Assembly: GCA_946222495.1 (NCBI GenBank)
Contig: CAMICF010000045.1
Coordinates: forward strand, 1-16,242
Origin: an uncultured Janibacter sp.
GTDB lineage: Bacteria > Actinomycetota > Actinomycetes > Actinomycetales > Dermatophilaceae
Direction: 5' to 3'
Length of the DNA stretch: 16,242 nt
The notes below the pieces were generated by a model. That model saw only the letters and a program-made list of their open reading frames with translations. It was not told the origin of the DNA and did not search any database. Both the position numbers and the translations under genes were made by a program. Below, piece after piece: positions 1-11,138 of the stretch (positions are counted from its first letter, which is position 1; every line of letters starts with the position of its first letter).

Positions 1-15
1 GGTGCCGAGGGGTGC

Positions 16-711
16 TCAGCGGTGGTCGAGGCGGCGGGCGACGAGGTCGCCGACGACCTGGACCACGGTGACGATGACGACGAGCAGGACGACGCAGACG
101 GTCATGACGTCGGGCTCGAAACGGTTGTAGCCGTAGATGATCGCGACGTCGCCGAGGCCACCGGCACCGGCGGCGCCGGCCATGGCCGTGTAGCCGATGA
201 GCGCGATGATCGTCGTCGTCAGCCCGGCGACGAGGCCGGGGAGGGCCTCGGGGAGCAGCACCTTGCGGACGACCTCCCAGCGGGTGGCGCCCATCATCAG
301 GGCGGCCTCGACCGTGCCGGGGGAGACCTCGCGGAGGGAGGTCTCGACGAGGCGGGCGTAGAAGGGGACCGCGCCGATCGTCAGCGGGACGCAGGCCGCC
401 TCCCAGCCGATCGAGGTGCCGACGACCCGCCGGGTCAGCGGGATGAGCGCGATCATGAGGATGAGGAAGGGCATCGAGCGGCCGAGGTTGACGATCGCCC
501 CCAGCACGGCGTTGAGGGTCCGCCGCGGAAAGATCCCGCCCGGCGCGGTGCCGTGGAGGAGCACGCCGACGAGCACGCCGAGGACGGCCGTGATGAGGCC
601 GGCGACGCCGGTCATGAGCAGGGTGTCGAGGGTCGCCTCGGGGACGTTGTCCCGGATGACGGGGTTGTCGAGCCAGCGGTCCTCGGACACGAGGGCGGTC
701 AGGGCGCTCAT
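16..711 (-). CDS. metI: Methionine ABC transporter permease MetI
   Basis: Integral membrane subunit of a D/L-methionine importer of the MetNIQ type. The 231-residue protein has the usual length for the family. A hydrophobic segment at about residues 30-52 is followed by further membrane stretches at about 68-92, 105-120, 160-182 and 200-222. The cytoplasmic EAA coupling loop that docks onto the ATPase is visible at about 135-160 (EAALMMGATRWEVVRKVLLP). The family-typical glycine/alanine-rich stretch GYTAMAGAAGAGGLGDVA follows at 173-190. The ATG start overlaps the metN stop (ATGA), so the two genes are translationally coupled. The substrate-binding lipoprotein MetQ would be expected next on this strand, but only 15 bases remain before the window edge. 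The EAA loop, the partner and the length make the assignment firm. Methionine as substrate is inferred from the pairing with a MetN that carries a NIL domain. Confidence 0.93.
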   Translation of the reverse strand: MSALTALVSEDRWLDNPVIRDNVPEATLDTLLMTGVAGLITAVLGVLVGVLLHGTAPGGIFPRRTLNAVLGAIVNLGRSMPFLILMIALIPLTRRVVGTSIGWEAACVPLTIGAVPFYARLVETSLREVSPGTVEAALMMGATRWEVVRKVLLPEALPGLVAGLTTTIIALIGYTAMAGAAGAGGLGDVAIIYGYNRFEPDVMTVCVVLLVVIVTVVQVVGDLVARRLDHR

Positions 712-1715
712 GCGGCCACCTCCGGGGAGAGTCGGGCCTCGTCGAGGACGCGGACGGCGGTCTCGAGCTGGCCCGGGTCACCGATCTCCAGCTGGATGCG
801 GCCGACCCGGCGGCCACCGATGGTCTCGAGGGTCGCGGCCGCGACCTCGGCCCGCACGCCGCGGTGACGGAGGAGGTCGAGGGTCTCGTCGACGCTCGTC
901 GCGGTGGCCTCGGCCTGTCCGAGCGAGACCTCGACGTGCCGGTGGGCACCGTCCGTCGGCAGGGGCGGAAGGGGGATGAGGTCCCGGTGGAGGCGGGACG
1001 AGGGGTCGGCGACGACGTCGGCGATGGAGCCGGTCTCGAGGAGGGCGCCGTCCCCGAGGAGGGTCACGGCGTCGCAGACCTCGCGGACGACGGAGGGCTC
1101 GTGGGTGATGATGACGACGGTGATGCCCAGGCGCGAGCGCAGGTCGCGGAGCAGGCCGAGGATCTGCCGCGTCGTCGCCGCGTCGAGCGCCGACGTCGGC
1201 TCGTCGCAGAGGAGGATGTCGGGCCGGGCCGCGAGCGCCCGGGCGATGCCGACGCGCTGCTGCTGGCCGCCGGAGAGCTGGGCCGGGTGGTTGTCGGCGC
1301 GGTCGGTGAGGCCGACGAGCTCGAGGAGCTCGGCGACGCGGGCCCGGCGGTCCTCCTTCGACCAGCCGGCGATCTCCAGCGGCAGGCCGATGTTGTCGGC
1401 GGCCGAGCGCGAGTGGAGGATGTTGGCGTGCTGGAAGACCATGCCGAACCGGCGGCGGGCGGCACGCAGGTCCTTGCCCGAGAGGCTCGTGAGGTCGGTG
1501 CCGTCGAGGACGACGCGGCCGCGCGTGGGCTCCTCGAGCCCGGTGAGGCAGCGGATGAGCGTCGACTTGCCGGCGCCGGACCGCCCGACGATCCCGTGGA
1601 TGGAGCCCTTCGGGACGGACAGGGTGATGTCCTCGAGCGCGACGACGGGGCCCTGTGCGGAGGCGAACTCCTTGCGCAGACCCTGGAGGTCGAGCAGAGC
1701 GGGAGGTGGTGTCAC
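708..1715 (-). CDS. metN: Methionine ABC transporter ATP-binding protein MetN
   Basis: ATPase subunit that powers methionine uptake with MetI. From the GTG at 1715 the protein is 335 residues. Walker A is GRSGAGKST (44-52), the Q-loop glutamine is Q95, the signature is LSGGQQQR (147-154), Walker B is ILLCDE (167-172) and the H-loop histidine is H205. Residues from about 259 to 333 form a C-terminal NIL domain. In characterised MetN proteins this domain binds methionine and shuts transport down (transinhibition). In-frame starts further upstream exist (TTG 1751, ATG 1745), but they lie inside the probable promoter and dyad. The GTG sits 6 nt after a TATTAT -10 element with no Shine-Dalgarno, which fits a leaderless mRNA and decided my choice of start. 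The residues added by the upstream starts do not resemble an ABC ATPase N-terminus. The gene is divergent from the pyr operon. Confidence 0.93.
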   Translation of the reverse strand: MTPPPALLDLQGLRKEFASAQGPVVALEDITLSVPKGSIHGIVGRSGAGKSTLIRCLTGLEEPTRGRVVLDGTDLTSLSGKDLRAARRRFGMVFQHANILHSRSAADNIGLPLEIAGWSKEDRRARVAELLELVGLTDRADNHPAQLSGGQQQRVGIARALAARPDILLCDEPTSALDAATTRQILGLLRDLRSRLGITVVIITHEPSVVREVCDAVTLLGDGALLETGSIADVVADPSSRLHRDLIPLPPLPTDGAHRHVEVSLGQAEATATSVDETLDLLRHRGVRAEVAAATLETIGGRRVGRIQLEIGDPGQLETAVRVLDEARLSPEVAA

Positions 1716-1721
1716 CGGAAG

Positions 1722-1751
1722 ATAATAGGAAGTTATGGAACTCATAACCAA
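1722..1751 (-). promoter_or_regulatory. Probable metN promoter giving a leaderless transcript
   Basis: On the minus strand TATTAT (1727-1722) differs from the TATAAT consensus at one base. TTGGTT (1751-1746) lies 18 bp upstream as a -35. Transcription would begin 6-7 nt after the -10, which is exactly the GTG at 1715. No ribosome binding site is visible before it. Leaderless mRNAs are common in actinobacteria. The patch is strikingly AT-rich against its surroundings. Confidence 0.6.
1732..1748. promoter_or_regulatory. Operator-like dyad between the metN -35 and -10
   Basis: GTTATG-GAACT-CATAAC is a perfect 6-bp inverted repeat with a 5-bp centre. It fills most of the spacer of the inferred metN promoter, where a bound protein would block RNA polymerase. 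The position suggests a repressor site, perhaps answering to methionine or S-adenosylmethionine, but I do not recognise the half-site as that of a named regulator. The sequence is seen directly; the operator role is inferred. Confidence 0.45.
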
Positions 1752-1780
1752 ATCGCGGGTATTCGGTGACGTGAGATGGG

Positions 1781-1811
1781 TTGGGGGTCAGGCGTGGGTC
1801 AGCGGTAGAGT
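1781..1811 (+). promoter_or_regulatory. Candidate promoter of the pyr operon
   Basis: TAGAGT (1806-1811) fits the actinobacterial TAnnnT -10 pattern. A poor -35 candidate TTGGGG lies at 1781-1786 with a long 19-bp spacer. Transcription would start near 1816-1819, giving a leader of about 78 nt before pyrR that still contains the PyrR-binding loop. The -10 is plausible and the -35 is weak. Confidence 0.35.
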
Positions 1812-1845
1812 CGACGTCGGTCAGCCCATCGGCTGCCCGGTCGAC
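1810..1845 (+). promoter_or_regulatory. Extended hairpin in the pyr 5' leader
   Basis: GTCGAC (1810-1815) pairs with GTCGAC (1840-1845), CGG (1818-1820) with CCG (1837-1839), and CAGCC (1822-1826) with GGCTG (1831-1835) around a CATC loop. There is one T-C mismatch and a 2-nt bulge. No uridine run follows, so it does not look like an intrinsic terminator. If transcription starts near 1816-1819, only the inner stem would be present in the RNA. It may insulate or help fold the PyrR-binding element just downstream. Confidence 0.4.
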
Positions 1846-1846
1846 A

Positions 1847-1883
1847 TCCTTTAACCGCTGTCCTGTGAGGCAGAGAAGGAGGT
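1847..1883 (+). promoter_or_regulatory. PyrR RNA-binding loop with Shine-Dalgarno-sequestering lower stem
   Basis: Positions 1858-1873 read CUGUCCUGUGAGGCAG. The core fits the Bacillus PyrR-binding consensus ARUCCNGNGAGGYU except at the two outermost bases, where the A-U pair is replaced by U-A, so pairing is kept. The fold is C-G, U-A, G-C, a bulged U, C-G, C-G and a UGUGA loop. Three nucleotides later begins the pyrR Shine-Dalgarno AAGGAGGT (1876-1883). UCCUUU (1847-1852) can pair with GAAGGA (1875-1880), enclosing the loop and hiding the ribosome binding site. PyrR plus UMP should therefore repress translation, as described for mycobacterial pyr leaders. The sequence and pairings are visible; the function is inferred from the match and the position. 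Confidence 0.75.
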
Positions 1884-1895
1884 CTCGAGACACCC

Positions 1896-2477
1896 ATGTG
1901 TCCGGACACGCCCCCCGAGGACCACGCGTCCCCAGCCGCCCGTGAGGTGCTGAGCCCCGGTGATATCTCCCGGGCCCTCCGCCGCATCGCCCACGAGATC
2001 GTCGAGCGCAACAAGGGGGCCGAGGACGTCGTCCTCCTCGGGATCCCCAGCCGCGGCGTCGACCTCGCCCAGCGCCTCGGAGCGCTCATCGCCGAGATCG
2101 AGGGGCGCGACGTCCCCGTCGGCTCCCTCGACGTGACGATGTACCGCGACGACCTGCGGGCCCGCCCGACGAAGACCCCGCAGCAGACCCACTTCCCGCC
2201 CGCCGGAGTCGACGACCGGGTCGTCGTCCTCGTCGACGACGTCCTCTACTCCGGTCGCACCGTCCGGGCCGCTCTCGACGCCCTGTCGGACTACGGGCGC
2301 CCCCGCGCGGTGCGCCTCGCGGTCCTCGTCGACCGTGGCCACCGCGAGCTGCCCATCCGGGCGGACCACGTCGGCAAGAACCTCCCCACCTCGCAGGCCG
2401 AGCGGGTCACTGTGCGCCTCACCGGCCACGACGGCGTCGCGGACTCCGTGACGATCTCCGGGGGCGAGCAGCGATGA
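1896..2477 (+). CDS. pyrR: Bifunctional pyr operon regulator / uracil phosphoribosyltransferase PyrR
   Basis: PyrR binds pyr mRNA when UMP is plentiful and usually also has uracil phosphoribosyltransferase activity. The 193-residue product has the type I phosphoribosyltransferase PRPP loop [14 protein letters not shown] at 109-122. The conserved PyrR tract [18 protein letters not shown] is at 144-161, and the family's N-terminal helix region [13 protein letters not shown] is at about 27-39. The first 15 or so residues are a variable extension. The ATG at 1896 follows AAGGAGGT (1876-1883) by 12 nt, rather far but the only good candidate. It is the first gene of the operon and its stop overlaps pyrB (ATGA). 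The leader carries a PyrR-binding loop next to this ribosome site, so the gene is probably autoregulated at translation. Confidence 0.97.
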   Translation: MCPDTPPEDHASPAAREVLSPGDISRALRRIAHEIVERNKGAEDVVLLGIPSRGVDLAQRLGALIAEIEGRDVPVGSLDVTMYRDDLRARPTKTPQQTHFPPAGVDDRVVVLVDDVLYSGRTVRAALDALSDYGRPRAVRLAVLVDRGHRELPIRADHVGKNLPTSQAERVTVRLTGHDGVADSVTISGGEQR

Positions 2478-3481
2478 CGCAGCACCTCCTGTCCGTGGCC
2501 GACCTCGACGACGACGCCCTGCGCTCCGTGCTCGCGACGGCGGCCCAGATGCACGACGTCCAGCGCCGCGAGGTCAAGAAGATCCCGACCCTGCGGGGAC
2601 GGACGATCATCAACCTCTTCTTCGAGGACTCCACCCGCACGCGGTCCTCCTTCGAGATCGCCGGCAAGTGGATGAGCGCCGACACGATCAACATCACCGG
2701 CAAGGGCTCCTCGGCGTCGAAGGGGGAGTCGCTCCGGGACACCGTGCGCACCATCGCGGCCATGGGGGTGGACGCGATCGTCATGCGCCACCAGGCCTCC
2801 GGTGCCGCCCACCAGGTGGCCCGCTGGTTCGACGAGTCCGGGGTGGCGACGTCGGTCGTCAACGCGGGCGACGGCACCCACGAGCACCCGACGCAGGCCC
2901 TCCTCGACGCCTACACGCTCGAGAGCCGCCTCGGCTCGCTCGAGGGCAGGCGCATCGCGATCGTCGGGGACGTCACCCACTCGCGCGTCTTCCGCTCCAA
3001 TGTCCTCAGCCTGCCCCGGCTCGGGGCCGAGGTCACGGTCGTCGCGCCGCCCACCCTCATGCCGAGCGGCATCACCTCGTGGGCCGAGGCCGACGGCTTC
3101 GCCCTGAGCGACGACCTCGACGAGGTCATCGACTCCGGTGTCGACGCGCTGATGATGCTGCGCGTCCAGCGCGAGCGGATGGCCGGCGGCTTCTTCCCGA
3201 CCGCCCGCGAGTACACCGTCGGCTACGGCCTGACCCGCGACCGGCTGGCCGCGCTCACCGCCGCCAACCCCGACGCGGTCATCGCCCACCCCGGGCCGAT
3301 GAACCGCGGTCTGGAGATCGCCGCCGACGCGGCGGACGCCGCCGGCAGCCTCGTCCTCGACCAGGTGAGCGCCGGCGTCGCCGTCCGGATGAGCGTCCTC
3401 TACCACCTGCTCGCCTCGGGCACGACCGACGGCGAGGTCCCCAGGCGCGAAGGACGAGCCACGAAGGAGGGCACGGCATGA
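2474..3481 (+). CDS. pyrB: Aspartate carbamoyltransferase catalytic subunit
   Basis: Makes N-carbamoyl-L-aspartate from carbamoyl phosphate and aspartate, the committed step of pyrimidine synthesis. The 335-residue protein carries the carbamoyl-phosphate binding motif STRTRS (53-58) within [13 protein letters not shown]. It also has the 80s-loop lysine K83 (SASKGES), the active-site histidine H106 (MRHQAS) and HPTQALLD (138-145). [11 protein letters not shown] lies near the C-terminus. The last 20 or so residues are polar and probably disordered. No pyrI regulatory subunit is nearby, so allosteric control of the E. coli kind is unlikely. The start overlaps the pyrR stop by 4 nt with a G-rich ribosome site just before it, and the end overlaps pyrC in the same way. 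Confidence 0.97.
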   Translation: MTQHLLSVADLDDDALRSVLATAAQMHDVQRREVKKIPTLRGRTIINLFFEDSTRTRSSFEIAGKWMSADTINITGKGSSASKGESLRDTVRTIAAMGVDAIVMRHQASGAAHQVARWFDESGVATSVVNAGDGTHEHPTQALLDAYTLESRLGSLEGRRIAIVGDVTHSRVFRSNVLSLPRLGAEVTVVAPPTLMPSGITSWAEADGFALSDDLDEVIDSGVDALMMLRVQRERMAGGFFPTAREYTVGYGLTRDRLAALTAANPDAVIAHPGPMNRGLEIAADAADAAGSLVLDQVSAGVAVRMSVLYHLLASGTTDGEVPRREGRATKEGTA

Positions 3482-4773
3482 GCGACCTGCTCATCACCGG
3501 CGCACGAGTCCTCGGCGGCGACGCCCGCGACGTCCTCGTCCGGGACGGCGTCATCGCCGCCGTCGGGTCCGAGGCCACCGGCGCGGCCGGCACGGAACGC
3601 GTCGACGCCGACGGGCTCGTCCTGTTGCCGGGTCTCGTCGACCTGCACACCCACCTGCGCGAGCCGGGCCGCGAGGACGCCGAGACCGTCCGCAGCGGGT
3701 CGGCCGCCGCCGCGGCGGGCGGCTACACGGCCATCCTCGCCATGGCCAACACGACCCCCGTCACCGACACCGGCGAGGCCGCCGAGCACCTCCTCGACCT
3801 CGGGGTCGCGGCCGGGCTCGTCGACGTCCGGCCGATCGGTGCGGTGACCAAGGGCCTCGAGGGCTCCGAGCTCGCCGAGCTGGGGCTCATGCAGCGCTCC
3901 CGGGCCGGGGTGCGGGTCTTCTCCGACGACGGCCGGTGCGTCCACGACGCCCGCGTCATGCGCCGCGCGCTCGAGTACGTCCGCGCCTTCGACGGGGTCA
4001 TCTCCCAGCACGCCCAGGACCCGGCGCTTGCCGGACCCGCCGCGTGCTGCCACGAGGGCGAGCTCAGCGGCCGGCTCGGGCTCACCGGGTGGCCGGCCGT
4101 CGCCGAGTCGAGCATCATCGCCCGCGACGCCGAGCTGGCCCTGCACACCGGGTCGCGCGTGCACGTCGCCCACGTCTCGACCGCCGAGGGCGTCGAGGCC
4201 GTGCGCTGGGCGAAGCGCCGAGGGGCACGGATGACCGCGGAGGTCACCCCGCACCACCTGCTGCTCACCACCGACCTGCTCGCCTCCTACGACCCGGTCT
4301 ACAAGGTCAACCCGCCGCTGCGTCCTGAGGAGGACGTCGCCGCCCTGCGCGAGGCGCTCGCCGACGGGACGATCGACGCCGTGGCCACCGACCACGCGCC
4401 GCACGCCCGGCACGACAAGGAGCACGCCTTCCCCGACGCGGCCTTCGGCATGCTCGGCCTCGAGACGGCCTTCGCGGTCGTCCACGAGGTCATGGTCGCC
4501 TCCGGCCGGATGGGCTGGGCCGACCTGGCCGACCGGATGTCCGTCGCCCCCGCCCGCATCGCCGGGCTGGGTGACCAGGGTCGAGCGGTCGAGGTCGGCT
4601 CGCCGGCCAACCTCGTCCTCGTCGACCCCACGGCCGAGGTCACCGTCGACCCGGCCGCCTCGCTGTCCCTGTCCCGCAACACCCCCTTCGCCGGGCGCAC
4701 CCTCACCGGTCGCGTCCGCACGACGATCCGGCTCGGCCGCACGACGGCCGTCGATGGAGAGGTCCGCCCATGA
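3478..4773 (+). CDS. pyrC: Dihydroorotase (class I, PyrC)
   Basis: Zinc amidohydrolase that cyclises carbamoyl-aspartate to dihydroorotate. The product is 431 residues. Metal ligands are visible in order: HTHLREPG (H57, H59; R61 also contacts substrate), the class I bridging aspartate in FSDDG (D150/D151), H178 in SQHAQD, H231 in VAHVST and D305 in TDHAPH. The metal-binding lysine of some other dihydroorotases is replaced by the class I aspartate arrangement. The same reading frame stays open far upstream, but only out of frame with pyrB. The ATG at 3478 has a perfect AAGGAGG (3464-3470) 7 nt before it and a 4-nt overlap with the pyrB stop, which settles the start. The start of carA overlaps its stop. 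Confidence 0.97.
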   Translation: MSDLLITGARVLGGDARDVLVRDGVIAAVGSEATGAAGTERVDADGLVLLPGLVDLHTHLREPGREDAETVRSGSAAAAAGGYTAILAMANTTPVTDTGEAAEHLLDLGVAAGLVDVRPIGAVTKGLEGSELAELGLMQRSRAGVRVFSDDGRCVHDARVMRRALEYVRAFDGVISQHAQDPALAGPAACCHEGELSGRLGLTGWPAVAESSIIARDAELALHTGSRVHVAHVSTAEGVEAVRWAKRRGARMTAEVTPHHLLLTTDLLASYDPVYKVNPPLRPEEDVAALREALADGTIDAVATDHAPHARHDKEHAFPDAAFGMLGLETAFAVVHEVMVASGRMGWADLADRMSVAPARIAGLGDQGRAVEVGSPANLVLVDPTAEVTVDPAASLSLSRNTPFAGRTLTGRVRTTIRLGRTTAVDGEVRP

Positions 4774-5935
4774 GCACCCAGTCCACCCCGACCGCACTGC
4801 TGGTCCTCGAGGACGGCCGGACCTTTTCCGGCAGCGCCTACGGGGCCGTCGGCGAGACCGTCGGCGAGGCCGTCTTCAACACCGGCATGACCGGCTATCA
4901 GGAGACGCTCACCGACCCGAGCTACCGCGGCCAGGTCGTCGTCATGACCTCGCCGCACGTCGGCAACACCGGCTGGAACGACGAGGACGACGAGTCCGGC
5001 CGCATCCAGGTCAGCGGCTACGTCGTCCGTGACCCCGCCCTGCGCCCGAGCAGCTGGCGCTCCACCCGCAGCCTCGACCAGGCCCTCGCTGAGCAGGGCG
5101 TCGTCGGCATCGGCGGCATCGATACCCGCGCGCTGACCCGCCACCTGCGCGAGCGCGGCGCGATGCGCGCCGGGATCTTCTCCGGCGATGCCCTGACCGA
5201 CGAGGCGGGTCTCGTCGAGCGCGTGCGCTCCGCCCCCGAGATGGCCGGCTCCGCACTCGCCGCCGAGGTGAGCACGAGCGAGGCCTACGTCGTCGAGGCG
5301 AAGGGGGAGAAGCGCTTCACCGTCGCCGCCCTCGACCTCGGCATCAAGACGATGACGCCGACCCGCCTCGCGGAGCGAGGCATCGAGGTGCACGTCCTCC
5401 CGGCGACCGCGAGCTTCTCCGACGTCATGGCCGTCGGAGGAGGGGAGGGGCCCGACGGTCTCTTCTTCTCCAACGGCCCGGGCGACCCGGCGACCGCCGA
5501 GCAGCAGGTCGAGCTGCTCCGCGAGGCGCTCGGCGCGGGCGTGCCCTACTTCGGGATCTGCTTCGGCAACCAGCTCTTCGGCCGGGCGCTCGGCTTCGGC
5601 ACGTTCAAGCTGAAGTACGGCCACCGGGGCATCAACCAGCCGGTGATCGACCGCTCGACCGGCAAGGTCGAGGTCACCGCCCACAACCACGGCTTCGCCG
5701 TGGACGCCCCCCTCGAGGGGGCGACGTCGACCCCCTTCGGCACGGCGCGGGTCAGCCACGTCTGCCTCAACGACGACGTCGTCGAGGGCCTGGAGCTGCG
5801 GGGCGCCGACGAGCGCCTCCTCGGCTTCTCCGTCCAGTACCACCCCGAGGCCGCCGCCGGACCGCACGACGCGGCGTACCTCTTCGACCGCTTCACCGAC
5901 CTGCTCGAGAACAGCACCAAGGAGAACCAGGCCTG

Positions 5936-5936
<1 letters not shown>
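4770..5936 (+). CDS. carA: Carbamoyl-phosphate synthase small (glutaminase) subunit
   Basis: Hydrolyses glutamine and passes ammonia to CarB for carbamoyl phosphate synthesis. In the 388-residue protein the N-terminal CPSase small-chain domain (about 8-140) contains [10 protein letters not shown] (36-45). The C-terminal class I glutamine amidotransferase domain (about 184-380) has SNGPGDP (234-240), the nucleophile C264 in GICFGNQ, and the H358/E360 pair in YHPE. The usual E. coli-type GICLGHQ is GICFGNQ here. I recall this variant in other actinobacteria, so I do not treat it as a defect. GGAGAGG at 4756-4762 lies 7 nt before the ATG, which overlaps the pyrC stop. Many actinobacteria have a small membrane-protein gene between pyrC and carA; here the two genes overlap directly. 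Confidence 0.97.
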
Positions 5937-9282
<3,346 letters not shown>

Positions 9283-9286
<4 letters not shown>

Positions 9287-10182
9287 CCCCTCGCACCGTC
9301 GCGGCACGGGAGGGCTCCGGGGTCGTCCAGGTCGACGCCGAGGTGCTCGGCAACGTCGGCGTGGGGGACTACCGGCACCTGACCCTCGTGACGCCCGGCC
9401 TCGCCGAGCTCGCCCGGCCGGGGCAGTTCGTCGCCCTGACCGTCGGTGACGGCACGGGATCGATGCTCCTGCGGCGCAGCTTTTCCATCCACCGGGTCTC
9501 GCCCGCGGGGACCTACGGCGGCACGACGGAGATCGTGGTCGCTCCGCACGGTCCCGGGACGCAGCAGCTGACGGCGCTGGAGCCCGGGACGGGCGTCGGG
9601 GTCGTCGGACCGCTCGGACGGGGCTTCCCCCTTCCCTCGCAGCCCGTCCCGTGCATCCTCGTCGGCGGTGGCTACGGCTCCGCGCCGCTCTTCTGGCTCG
9701 CCGAGCAGCTGCGCGAGCGCGGCTGCCCGGTGGAGATCGTCCTCGGTGCGGCCAGCGCGAGCCGTCTCTACGGCGTCGTCGAGGCCCGCCGCGTCGCCGA
9801 CGGCGTCACCGTGACCACCGACGACGGGTCGGCCGGGACCCGGGGCTGGGTCTCCGACGTCGTGCCCGACCTCATCACCCGGACCGGCGCCGGCGTCGTC
9901 TACGCCTGCGGACCCATGGGGATGCTCCGCTCGCTGAGCGCCATCGCCGAGGACCACGGCATCGTCGCCCAGGTCGCGGTCGAGGAGGCCATGGCCTGCG
10001 GCGTCGGCATCTGCATGACCTGCGTCATGCCGGTGCGGGACGCCGAGGGCACGACGAGCATGGTCCGCAGCTGCCTGGAGGGCCCCGTCTTCCGCGGTGA
10101 CCGTGTGCGCTGGGACGCCTTCGAGGACGGCTACTGCCAGGTCCCGGCGGACGCCGTGGGCGCGCCGAAGGCGGTGCGCTGA
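9283..10182 (+). CDS. pyrK: Dihydroorotate dehydrogenase electron-transfer subunit (PyrK type)
   Basis: FAD and [2Fe-2S] subunit that passes electrons from dihydroorotate, via PyrD, to NAD+. The 299-residue protein starts with a ferredoxin-reductase-like FAD domain with the flavin motif RRSFSIH (64-70). The nucleotide-binding domain has [17 protein letters not shown] (127-143) and CGPMGMLR (209-216). The cluster cysteines are C239, C244, C247 and C264, spaced Cx4Cx2Cx16C. It is longer than the roughly 260-residue Firmicutes PyrK, with short extra segments at both ends. The GTG start overlaps the carB stop (GTGA) and has only a weak GGGA ribosome site, so it probably depends on coupling. The adjacent pyrD carries the matching class 1B catalytic subunit, which supports PyrK over another flavin reductase. 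Confidence 0.94.
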
Positions 10183-11138
10183 TGGTCGACATGTCCGTCG
10201 AGATCGCCGGGGTCCGCCTGCCGAACCCCATGATGACCGCGAGCGGCTGCGCCGCCAACGGGCGGGAGATGCACCGGTTCATCGACGTCTCCGCGCTCGG
10301 GGCCTTCGTCACGAAGTCGGTCAAGTTCGAGCCGGTCTCCGGTCGCGGGACCCCGCGGATGGCCGAGACCCCCTCGGGGATGCTCAACTCCATCGGCCTC
10401 CAGGGGCCGGGCGTCGAGGCCTTCGTCGCCAAGGACCTCGCCTGGTTGCACTCGATCGGTGCGCGCGTCGTCGTCTCGATCGCCGGGTCGACGGCCTCGG
10501 AGTTCGCCCGGGTGGCGCGGACGATCGTCCGCAGTCCCCACGCGAGCGCCGTCGCCGCCATCGAGGTCAACATCTCCTGCCCCAACGTCGCCAACCGGGG
10601 CCTCGTCTTCGCCTGCGACCCCGCGAGCGCGCACAAGGTCATGACCCTCGTCCGCGAGGAGGTCCCGCGGGGCCTGCCGATGCTCGCGAAGCTCAGCCCC
10701 GACGTCACCGACATCACGGGCATCGCGGACACCGTGCTCAAGGCCGGCGCCCACGGCCTGACGATGATCAACACCACCCTCGGGGTCGCCATCGACACCG
10801 ACCGGCTGCGGCCGCACCTCGTCGCCGCCACCGGTGGTCTCTCCGGTCCGGCCATCCGACCCATGGCCGTCCGTGCCGTCTGGCAGGTGGCCGGTGCCAT
10901 GCGCGAAGGGCGGATCAGGACCGCGCCCATCGTCGGGGTCGGGGGAGTGCGCCACGGTCGCGACGCCCTTGAGCTCGTCGCCGCCGGGGCCACGGCCGTC
11001 CAGGTCGGGACGGCGGCCTTCAACGACCCGACGGCCCCGCAGCGGGTCGGGGCCGAGCTCGAGGAGCTCCTCGCGGAGCGCGGCTTCGACCGCCTCACCG
11101 AGGTCATCGGCATCGCCCACGAGAGGTTCACGCCATGA
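10182..11138 (+). CDS. pyrD: Dihydroorotate dehydrogenase class 1B, catalytic subunit
   Basis: FMN-dependent TIM-barrel enzyme that oxidises dihydroorotate to orotate and hands electrons to PyrK. The 318-residue protein has the family 1 layout: NPMMTASGC (15-23), flavin-contacting K45 in VTKSV, MLNSIGLQGPG (67-77), and the catalytic-base cysteine C133 in NISCPNV. LAKLSPDV (168-175), the phosphate-binding GGLSGPAIRPMAVRAV and VGVGGVRHGRDA follow. Class 2 (quinone-linked, membrane-bound) enzymes use serine as the base and carry an N-terminal membrane helix; neither is seen here. The ATG shares one base with the pyrK stop (TGATG), and a second in-frame ATG lies 9 nt on. The end overlaps pyrF. 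The reaction class is clear from C133 and the PyrK neighbour. Confidence 0.95.
   Translation: MVDMSVEIAGVRLPNPMMTASGCAANGREMHRFIDVSALGAFVTKSVKFEPVSGRGTPRMAETPSGMLNSIGLQGPGVEAFVAKDLAWLHSIGARVVVSIAGSTASEFARVARTIVRSPHASAVAAIEVNISCPNVANRGLVFACDPASAHKVMTLVREEVPRGLPMLAKLSPDVTDITGIADTVLKAGAHGLTMINTTLGVAIDTDRLRPHLVAATGGLSGPAIRPMAVRAVWQVAGAMREGRIRTAPIVGVGGVRHGRDALELVAAGATAVQVGTAAFNDPTAPQRVGAELEELLAERGFDRLTEVIGIAHERFTP

Noticed and set aside
1810..1860. An intrinsic terminator/attenuator in the pyr leader
   Set aside because: The hairpin is followed by ACATCCTTTAA, not a uridine run. The PyrR loop next to the Shine-Dalgarno favours translational control instead.
2668..3477. Upstream extension of the pyrC frame through pyrB
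   Set aside because: The extension is Arg/Pro/His-rich shadow sequence out of frame with pyrB. The ATG at 3478 has a perfect ribosome site and gives the normal dihydroorotase N-terminus.
5559..5581. Possible inactive glutaminase because carA reads GICFGNQ rather than GICLGHQ
   Set aside because: The nucleophilic cysteine C264 and the H358/E360 pair are intact, and the Asn variant is, as I recall, usual in actinobacterial CarA.
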